This document shows, one piece after another, positions 58,171 through 64,000 of a stretch of 64,000 nt of DNA. Position 1 is the first letter of the stretch. The number at the start of each line of letters is the position of its first letter. The stretch comes from Streptomyces sp. NBC_00102 (lineage in GTDB: Bacteria > Actinomycetota > Actinomycetes > Streptomycetales > Streptomycetaceae). The stretch spans positions 248,001 to 312,000 of the forward strand of contig NZ_JAPEMC010000001.1 in NCBI RefSeq assembly GCF_026343115.1, given 5' to 3'. Made by a program: the position numbers and the translations under genes. The notes beneath the pieces were generated by a model. That model ran no database searches. It was not told the origin of the DNA and saw only the letters and a list, made by a program, of their open reading frames with translations.

Positions 58171-58551
58171 ATGCGACGCACCTTCATACTGCTTGCCCTC
58201 GCCGCTCTCGCGCTGGCCGGCTGCACCACCGAGGAGGACAAGGCCGCGAGGTACTGGGACGGCTACCGGTTCGGCGAGCAGACGGCCATGGACTACGCGA
58301 AGCGCGTCCTCGACACCAACTTCACGTACTGCACGACCGGCGGGGAGGTGGCCGCCCGGCAGGACATGTGCACCCGCCCCGGCGGCCCCGACACCCGCTA
58401 CCCCGCCTCCGTGGGACAGCGGGAGTGCGCAGACTCGCTCCCCAGCGGCCTGGACGGCGACGAGCGCGACGCATGGAACAAGGGCTGCATCACCGGCATG
58501 GCTCTCGGTGTGCCGGACGTCGTGACGTACGGGGCCGATCCTCAGAAGTGA
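58171..58551 (+). CDS. Small lipoprotein
   Basis: 126 residues from ATG 58171. A lipobox LALAGC places the lipidated Cys at residue 18 after a hydrophobic signal (RRTFILLALAAL). The mature part (ARYWDGYRFGEQTAMDYAKR, QRECADSLPSGLDGDERDAW, KGCITGMALGVPDVV) has four further cysteines in pairs that could form disulfides. Such small lipoproteins are common in Streptomyces, with no known function. It is exported and anchored to the outer face of the membrane. Confidence 0.72.
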   Translation: MRRTFILLALAALALAGCTTEEDKAARYWDGYRFGEQTAMDYAKRVLDTNFTYCTTGGEVAARQDMCTRPGGPDTRYPASVGQRECADSLPSGLDGDERDAWNKGCITGMALGVPDVVTYGADPQK

Positions 58552-58596
58552 GCCTCAGGACAGTCTTGTTGGCTGGCCGGATCGGGCGCCGGACGG

Positions 58597-58893
58597 CTAC
58601 GGCAGGGCGTCTCCTGTCGGCTCTTTCTGGCAGGCGTTCCGGAGACGTTCGTCCATTTCAGCCGTCAGTTCAGTCAGCCGTGCGTACAGCGCCTGTTCTT
58701 GCTTGGACAAGTTTCCGGACTTCATCCTCGCCAACAACTCTTCCGTAGCATCGGACAGGACGCCCAGGCAGGTCTGGGCCGCCTCGTTGAAGCCGCGATC
58801 GTACACACTGAAGTAATGGGCGCGTGCGCTCTCCTCGGCCCCCTCTCGTACTGCGTGGCCGAGCTCGCGCAACATCTGCTTGCCCCTCGACAT
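58597..58893 (-). CDS. Small helical protein
   Basis: 98 residues from ATG 58893 (MSRGKQMLRELGHAVREGAE) with GGGGAGGGG upstream. Helical and charged: ARAHYFSVYDRGFNEAAQTC, LGVLSDATEELLARM, YARLTELTAEMDERLRNACQ. No recognised family. Convergent with the lipoprotein gene, 46 bases between stops. Confidence 0.55.
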   Translation of the reverse strand: MSRGKQMLRELGHAVREGAEESARAHYFSVYDRGFNEAAQTCLGVLSDATEELLARMKSGNLSKQEQALYARLTELTAEMDERLRNACQKEPTGDALP

Positions 58894-59088
58894 GCTGCCC
58901 CTCCCCTTCCCTGTACTCGACACCGAGCTGCTGAAGGTACCGCCCATCTGGCCCAGTTGGCGATCACGACCGCTTACGCCCGGCTGGCGACTGTCTGCCT
59001 CCGGAGCGACGCCTTCGCCGAGCGACGCTGATGCGCCGTGACCACCGTCGGGCGCTGGGCCGCCTACTGGTCGTCTCATGTGACTGCC

Positions 59089-59418
59089 CTACGAAAGGCT
59101 CTGGGGGATGCGAGGCCCCATGCTCTTCCAGTGCTTCGACCGGGCGCTCTTGGGGCGCGTGACCGTCGTGCTCGACTCCGGCTGGGACTCGTACCGCCCG
59201 TAGCTGAGATCGACGCGTGGCCAATCCTTGTGCAGGGCGGTGACGACGTCCGTCACGCGGTGCGCGGTGAACGTGGGGCACCCGGCGATGTCGTCATAGG
59301 TGAAGAAGCCGGGCGGAAACTGCCCGACGAGCGAGGCGGGGTCGGCGTCTACCGGATAGTGCAGACGCGCCGGAACGCCATTCTGATGATTCGGCACGAA
59401 GATGAGGGGCTGCGTCAC
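59089..59418 (-). CDS. Gene fragment next to IS copy B
   Basis: 109 residues if started at GTG 59418 (VTQPLIFVPNHQNGVPARLH), which lies just outside the IS end. The sequence (YPVDADPASLVGQFPPGFFT, YDDIAGCPTFTAHRVTDVVT) is protein-like with a disordered, basic tail. The start touches the IS boundary, so the gene may have lost its true 5' end to the insertion. No family recognised. Confidence 0.45.
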   Translation of the reverse strand: MTQPLIFVPNHQNGVPARLHYPVDADPASLVGQFPPGFFTYDDIAGCPTFTAHRVTDVVTALHKDWPRVDLSYGRYESQPESSTTVTRPKSARSKHWKSMGPRIPQSLS

Positions 59419-59419
59419 T

Positions 59420-60302
59420 GACCCTCTTCCAAGCTGGCGGCGCTGACCGCGAGGTGGACAGTTCTGCACAACGACGAAGCTCCTGGTAGACGGGTTCTCG
59501 ACCAAGATCACCCGTGTTCGCCAGGAGCTTCGCGTGCTCTTCTACCCGTCCTCGATCGACTTGTCCACCCGCACCCTGCGGTTCCTGGCCGGACAGCTGA
59601 CGGCCAGGCGTCGGGACATCGGCACGCGGTGGCGATGGCTGCCCGCGGCACGTCAGGCCCTGCTCGCCCTGGCCCACCTGCGGTGTGGCGACACCTACGC
59701 CCAGCTCGCGGCCGGGTTCGGCATCGGGATCGCCACCGTCTACCGCTACATACGCGAGGCAGTCGACGTCTTGGCCGCCCTCGCCCCGACCCTGGCCGAG
59801 GCGATGAAGAACATCCGGACCAAGGCGTTCGTGATCCTGGACGGCACCCTCCTGCCGATCGACCGGATCGCCGCCGACACCCCGTTCTACTCAGGGAAGC
59901 ACAAGCGTCACGGCATGAACGTCCAGGCCCTCACCGATCCGTTCGGCCGGCTGTTGTGGGCGTCCCACGCCCTGCCCGGGGCCGTCGACGACCTGACTGC
60001 CGCACGGACCCACGGAATCATCGACGCGCTCGTCGCGGCCGAGCTTAAGTGCTGGGCGGACAAGGCGTACCAGGGAGCCGGCCACCCCGTCCGTGTTCCG
60101 TTCCGAGGCCATCGGCTCAAGAGGTGGAAGCGCGCACAACAGCAGTCATGCCAAGATCCGCTGCCTTGTCGAGCAGGCCATGGCGGTCCTGAAAAGCTGG
60201 CGGCTCCTTCGGAAGCTCCCCTGCAGCACCAACCGCATCACCGTGATCGTCCAGGCCGTGCTCGTCCTCCATCACGCGTCAGCGTGAGGTTGGAAGTGGC
60301 TC
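59420..60302 (+). mobile_element. IS copy B
   Basis: 883 bases, inverted copy of the unit at 55947-56829, with the same ends. It is inserted directly beside the distal flank of CRISPR array 2. Together the two copies enclose 2.6 kb of unique sequence (56830-59419), a layout that allows inversion of that block by recombination. Confidence 0.8.
59534..60287 (+). pseudogene. Transposase of IS copy B, frameshifted
   Basis: Same protein as in copy A (MLFYPSSIDLSTRTLRFLAG start, ILDGTLLPIDRIA, ADKAYQGAG) with the same frame break after RLKRWKRAQ; the C-terminal block SHAKIRCLVEQAMAVLKSWR is in the other frame (60093-60287). Identical breaks in both copies mean either the shift is programmed or the copies are recent duplicates of a dead element. 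Confidence 0.75.
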
Positions 60303-60451
60303 GTTGAAGCGGAACTCCACCACGTCGTCAAATCGCTCCCACAGCCTCCAACTGCATATTATTCCAGCGGCACTTCGTTGCCCTTCCTGAGGAAGCGGCT
60401 GGAGCAGGTGGGCACCGCGCCTGACCCCGGCGCCATGGCACCGTCTGCGTC
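60303..60451. repeat. CRISPR distal flank, copy 2
   Basis: About 147 bases (from 60305) homologous to 40276-40422, beginning immediately after IS copy B. See copy 1 for landmarks. It shows that more than the array was duplicated. Confidence 0.65.
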
Positions 60452-60662
60452 GTTTTACCTCCGCTCGCGCGGAGAGCACACGACAGGCGTGTGGCCACTG
60501 CGCGTCTCGGCCGGTTCACCTCCGCTCGCGCGGAGAGCACGCCGTGACGGCGAGGGACGCGTTGTCGAGGATCGGTTCACCTCCGCTCGCGCGGAGAGCA
60601 CCGGGGGTGGGGAGGTAGTTCTCCATGGCCTGTCGGTTCACCTCCGCTCGCGCGGAGAGCCC
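60452..60662 (-). CRISPR. Orphan type I-E CRISPR array 2: 4 repeats, 3 spacers
   Basis: Repeats at 60452, 60513, 60574 and 60635 with a 61-base period and the same sequence as array 1. The first copy in plus coordinates is degenerate (leader-distal). The last, leader-proximal copy has one substitution at 60661. Transcription is predicted on the minus strand from the leader at 60663. None of its three spacers is shared with array 1. No cas genes are visible. Confidence 0.94.
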
Positions 60663-60756
60663 CCTTCGCGACCTGCTCTTATCTGACGGCTCTGCAGTGC
60701 CTTGCCGAGCTTCGTCGCCCATCTTCCTCGCTCCCGTTGTCATCGCGCAGCGAGTG
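60663..60756 (-). promoter_or_regulatory. CRISPR leader, array 2
   Basis: About 94 bases nearly identical to the leader of array 1, with one or two small indels (GGCTCTGCAGTGCCTTGCC against GGCTTTGCAGTGCCTTTGCC). After GTG it continues TAAG then directly into repeat X2, the apparently uninterrupted arrangement. Confidence 0.75.
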
Positions 60757-60760
60757 TAAG

Positions 60761-61065
60761 GCTCACCTCTCACATTGGGGGGGGGGCTGGTTGGGCGGTA
60801 TGGGGGACCTCTGCGCTCATGCTGAAGCGCGACGGGGCGGGGGGCTCAGGAAAACTGTGTTGTGGACATTCGGCTGTGAAGCATGAGTTGTCTCGACCGA
60901 CCACTCCCTGCGATCCGTCAACTCTGCAACAACGGGGAGGTGTTCCAGGAGTTGCGGGATGTGCTGTTGCCCTGAGTTGCACGGCTTGGGCAAGGGTACT
61001 CCCCGGTTCCAGGCACGGGTTCCAGCTTGTTGCACGCCTGTTCGCGACGCGCCGCGCTGGAGGAT
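60761..61065. repeat. Repeat X, copy 2
   Basis: Direct copy of 55637-55945, joined to the CRISPR leader without an insertion. It includes a run of ten G (60777-60786). A minus-strand frame is conserved between copies, but starts differ; not called as a gene. Confidence 0.7.
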
Positions 61066-61368
61066 GGGAATCATCGATGCCCGAAACGTCTGTGTCATCC
61101 TGCGTAGTTGATGCTGTGCCGTGCCTCTCTTCGGGCACCGCACTCACCTCGACGTGCTGGCCCTCCTGCGGATCGACGCTGTTCTAGAGGGGCCCGGGGC
61201 GCTTCGCTGCACGGCCACGCCAGTCCATCCCCAGCGGGTCGCATCGACACCACGGGGAAAGTGGCGGGGCCTTGCCTCTTTACCCGGTCTTGGACATGCC
61301 CACAGTTGCGAACTCCTCGGCCGCATTAGGGTCGTACGGTCGCAGTGGCACGGGGAGGGAAAGAACAA
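61066..61368. other. Region upstream of the toxin operon
   Basis: About 300 bases with no supported gene. It should contain the promoter for the WXG100-like/toxin operon. Nothing else definite is seen. Confidence 0.4.
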
Positions 61369-61731
61369 GTGGGCAATGAGGAGAAGATCCTTGACATCAG
61401 CACGACTGATCTCAAGGCGGCAGCGCCAGTTTTCCACGAGCAGAGCGTAGCGCTCGGTACGGCTCTCAAGACGCTTGCCGCTTCGCTGGCGACCGCGGGA
61501 GCTGCCTGGGGGGACGACGAGCCGGGCAAGAGCTTTCACGAGCAGTACGGGCCGATCGCCGCCCAGATGGAGAGGTCGGCCGGCATCATCAAGGACGGTC
61601 TGGCGAGCATCCACCTGGCGATGACGGACATGGCGGACGGCTATGTCGAGAACGACGAGTTGGTCGAAGCCATCTTCGGCAAACCCGCCTCGCCGGGCGC
61701 GAGGGCTGACGCTCCGGGGCCGCGCCAGTGA
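61369..61731 (+). CDS. WXG100-like secretion partner
   Basis: 120 residues from GTG 61369 with GGGAGGGAAAG upstream. A helical hairpin with the Streptomyces variant of the WXG motif, AAWGDDEPGKSFHEQYGP, between helices EKILDISTTDLKAAAPVFHE and MERSAGIIKDGLASIHLAMT. WXG100 proteins pair with toxins for type VII secretion. Its stop overlaps the toxin start (GTGA), so the two are made together and probably form a dimer for export. Confidence 0.75.
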   Translation: MGNEEKILDISTTDLKAAAPVFHEQSVALGTALKTLAASLATAGAAWGDDEPGKSFHEQYGPIAAQMERSAGIIKDGLASIHLAMTDMADGYVENDELVEAIFGKPASPGARADAPGPRQ

Positions 61732-62987
61732 GTGTCGGGGACAAGGCCCGGGAGATCATCACCGACGTCACCGGGATCGAGTGGCCCGCCGCCGACGTGG
61801 GTGAGCTGAGGGCCATCGCGAAGGCTTGGCGCACGTTCGCCGATGACATGGAAGACATCACGGCAGCCGTTAACCGGGCGGCACAGGCTCTGATCATGCA
61901 CAACAAGGGCGAGGCGATCTCCGCCTTCGCTGATCCCTTCTGGGCACGCTACTACGGGGAGAAGAAGGGATGGCTCCAGGACCTCGTCGAAGGCCCGCGT
62001 TCCCTGGCGAAGGGGATCGACCAGTATGCCGACGCCGTGGCGGACGCGAAGAAGAAGCTCGACCACGAACTGGAGATCGCTGGCGCCGTCATCGTGGCCG
62101 GCACGGGACTGGCCTTCTTCACGCTCGGCGCCACTGAAGTCGCCGCAGCGGCAGCCACCGCTACCATCGTCGAGCTGGCCGCGACGGTAGGCATTGCACT
62201 CACGACCGAGGTCGCAACCATTGCCGGTACTGTCTTCGCAACTGCCGCCATCGCGGGCATCGAATCCATCACCGTTGACCTGGCCATCGCTCAACCGCTC
62301 CAGATGGTGGCGGGCATCCAGCCAGCCGGTCTCAACCTCGACGAAGTCAGGGACGCCGGACTCTACGGGGCCTTGACCGGTGGAGCGTTCGGGGGCGCGG
62401 GAAAGACTTTTCAGCTTGCCAGTGAGGGAGGCTGGTCCGCTCTCCTCGGAGGTATCCGCCCCTCAGCACTCACTCCAGAGTTCGCATGGCCCAACGGTCT
62501 CGTAGCCGAAGCCGGCGGCTTCCGCATGCTGCTCCGCGACGGCGACTACAACGCCTGGCCTCGGGACAAACGCCGGGGTCCCGTCAATCCCAAGTACCGG
62601 GCCGACGTTGCCGGTGATGAGGGGAAAAACGGCTCGCATACCATTGAGCGACACGTGAAAATGACGACACGTGACCTGCGTGCGCGCCTCCGGAGCAACC
62701 CTGGAATGGACGCCGCATCACGATATATAAGCGAGGAGGAGGCGCAGAAATTTACTGATGCCGCAATTCTGAGAAAGCAGAAGGAGATTGGCGAGTGGCT
62801 CGCCAGCCCCAAGAAGAAGCTTGCTTTCCCAGCCCACTTCAACGAGGCCACTGGAATGAGTCTGAGCCGGGAAAACTTCAAGCGGGGAACCGCAGCACAA
62901 TGGGTCACCGGGGTGCAAGTGGTCCTCAAGCGTGACTCGTCCGCAGCGAGTGGATACAGAGTCCTCACGTCTTACCCAATTCCCTAG
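61728..62987 (+). CDS. Polymorphic toxin with RNase A-like C-terminal domain
   Basis: 419 residues from GTG 61728. The N-terminal 110 residues are helical and WXG-like (ELRAIAKAWRTFADDMEDIT, AAVNRAAQALIMHNKGEAIS). A hydrophobic glycine/alanine-rich middle (about 118-190) may insert in or cross a membrane. The C-terminal about 120 residues match the bacterial RNase A-like toxin domain: GSHTIERHVKMTTRDLRARL (His304, Lys311 region), YISEEEAQKFTDAAILRKQK, and GTAAQWVTGVQVVLKRD near the end. This type is an RNA-cutting toxin delivered to competitors. The immunity gene follows 23 bases later. Confidence 0.82.
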   Translation: MSVGDKAREIITDVTGIEWPAADVGELRAIAKAWRTFADDMEDITAAVNRAAQALIMHNKGEAISAFADPFWARYYGEKKGWLQDLVEGPRSLAKGIDQYADAVADAKKKLDHELEIAGAVIVAGTGLAFFTLGATEVAAAAATATIVELAATVGIALTTEVATIAGTVFATAAIAGIESITVDLAIAQPLQMVAGIQPAGLNLDEVRDAGLYGALTGGAFGGAGKTFQLASEGGWSALLGGIRPSALTPEFAWPNGLVAEAGGFRMLLRDGDYNAWPRDKRRGPVNPKYRADVAGDEGKNGSHTIERHVKMTTRDLRARLRSNPGMDAASRYISEEEAQKFTDAAILRKQKEIGEWLASPKKKLAFPAHFNEATGMSLSRENFKRGTAAQWVTGVQVVLKRDSSAASGYRVLTSYPIP

Positions 62988-63010
62988 ATCAAGAGCGAAG
63001 GCATAAACAA

Positions 63011-63658
63011 GTGGCAACGTCGACCGATCGTTTCCGAGAACTTCGGCGTCTCCTGTCCTCCTACGAATCGACAGGTTTCGCCTTCGACGACACCGAGAGC
63101 CGCCCGGGGGACGCGTTGTCCGCCTACCTCAGACAAACGGCGTCAGATCCGGAGCGCGTAGCCGAGGTCGTAGCCGAAATTGAAGATCTCCTCGCGGTCG
63201 GCCTGTTCAACGAGGAGATCGCCGAAGACGTCGACCTCCTTCCGAGGATCAACCCACCCGGCGGAGCGACGGTGGAAGGATGCCTCGCCGTCATCGACGG
63301 TCACCTCCGAAAGAGTCTGGCGGATCCGACAACATCCGCTCACACTCCACCTCAAACCGCATGGGAGTGGGCAGAGCGCTTCCCCGAACTATCACAGATG
63401 CTGGGAGCGTACTTCCACCAGGATTTCCCGCTGGAGTATTCCTCACACAGAGAAGCCCTTGACGACTACATCTCGGACACTCCCAAGAGCGACCTTCAAC
63501 AAGTGGCAGTGGAAATCCGCGAATTCCTCACCCTCAACGAATCAGATCAATCGCTCAAAAAATGGACGAGCTCACTGGGACTTGCAGTCTCCCCACCTTC
63601 GGGGGTTCGGCTTCGCCAGTGGTTGGCGGACGTCCGGGAAATTATCCTCAACCAGTAG
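63011..63658 (+). CDS. CdiI-like immunity protein
   Basis: 215 residues from GTG 63011. The signature of contact-dependent-inhibition immunity proteins is seen at about 125-145: FPELSQMLGAYFHQDFPLEY, with the LxxxxxxYFHQD pattern. An N-terminal related unit (FRELRRLLSSYESTGFAFDD ... RVAEVVAEIEDLLAV) suggests a tandem duplication of the same fold. It should bind and block the toxin encoded just upstream. Codon use here is less GC-extreme than the neighbours, which fits acquisition. Confidence 0.78.
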   Translation: MATSTDRFRELRRLLSSYESTGFAFDDTESRPGDALSAYLRQTASDPERVAEVVAEIEDLLAVGLFNEEIAEDVDLLPRINPPGGATVEGCLAVIDGHLRKSLADPTTSAHTPPQTAWEWAERFPELSQMLGAYFHQDFPLEYSSHREALDDYISDTPKSDLQQVAVEIREFLTLNESDQSLKKWTSSLGLAVSPPSGVRLRQWLADVREIILNQ

Positions 63659-63689
63659 TGAGCATTTTTGGGCGTTGCCTTTCCAACTG

Positions 63690-64000
63690 AGGGCCGCCCT
63701 GGCGATTGACGTCATTCAATTCGTTCTGCATCGCGATCTTCGGAAGAACCGCCAGGACTTGAGGCGTGCCACGCCGCGTTCAACGGGTGCTCGGGAGGTT
63801 GGCCAGTACTCGGTTGACCGTCCGTTCTGTCGGGCCCAAGTGCCCGCCGGGGGGGCGCCTGCGTCCGGTGGTAACCCAGAGGCCGACACTCGTGTAGGCG
63901 CGGTCGGCCAGTACGGTGCGCCTTGGCGCTCGCAGATCCGGCTGATCCGGTGGGTGCGGGCCGCCGTCAGATCGTGACACCGGCCGGGCAGGGCCAGTGA
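63690..64000 (-). pseudogene. Transposase relic
   Basis: On the minus strand several frames give pieces of an IS5/HARBI-type transposase: LADRAYTSVGLWVTTGRRRP, GPTERTVNRVLANLPSTR, then in another frame PVERGVARLKSWRFFRR. Frame breaks within 150 bases show it is dead. It runs to the window edge, so the 5' part may lie beyond. Confidence 0.7.

Noticed and set aside
61108..61345. Short plus-strand frames before the toxin operon
   Set aside because: No coding signal or start with a ribosome site; treated as promoter region.
1..64000. tRNA genes or a tRNA-type attachment site
   Set aside because: No cloverleaf-forming GGTTCGAATCC-type T-arm with matching acceptor stem was recognised; no integrase is present either.

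Overview
The window is high-GC actinobacterial DNA, almost certainly Streptomyces. The evidence is the GC-rich third codon positions, frequent GTG and TTG starts, GTGA and ATGA gene overlaps, many DUF317-type proteins, and a Tap/Tpg telomere-replication locus. Tap and Tpg occur on linear Streptomyces chromosomes and linear plasmids, so this is probably a linear plasmid or a chromosome arm near an end.

Layout. (1) 1-2372, minus strand: two winged-helix regulators and an MFS exporter that runs off the left edge. (2) 2414-7893, minus strand: compact operons of small accessory proteins, a secreted SH3 protein and a DNA methyltransferase. (3) 8303-21562, plus strand: core of an actinobacterial type IV secretion (T4SS) or conjugation machine. 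It holds a wall hydrolase, small membrane subunits, a VirB8-like and a VirB6-like protein, an SCO6880-type protein and a VirB4-type ATPase, followed by many accessory genes. (4) 21697-23746: an embedded two-gene conflict module, EACC1 plus a caspase fused to a Ser/Thr kinase. (5) 23864-38858: more accessory and DUF317 genes, the VirD4-type coupling protein, then a PP-loop sulfurtransferase-like protein, a C5 methyltransferase and a DnaB-N-like protein. (6) 39037-40914: a nuclease and an orphan type I-E CRISPR array. (7) 40915-55636: an insertion-like block with a transposon, a PP2C phosphatase, tap-tpg, a novel two-gene GIY-YIG operon, AbiV, an AlbA_2 protein and an IS5 element. (8) 55637-61065: repeats, an inverted pair of IS copies and a second orphan CRISPR array. 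(9) 61369-63658: a secreted RNase A-like toxin with its immunity protein, followed by a transposase relic.

The T4SS genes run on one strand from 8.3 to 38.9 kb with very short spacing, which fits coordinated expression. No relaxase, integrase or replication initiator is visible, so this is part of a larger element. Three copies of one unusual hairpin element sit just behind the last gene of three blocks, at 4.3, 23.8 and 38.9 kb. Defence-type cargo is concentrated both inside the transfer region and in the insertion block. Several accessory genes appear to use CTG, ATC or ATT starts, and three loci show frame breaks. All family names come from reading the sequence and from memory; no database search was run.
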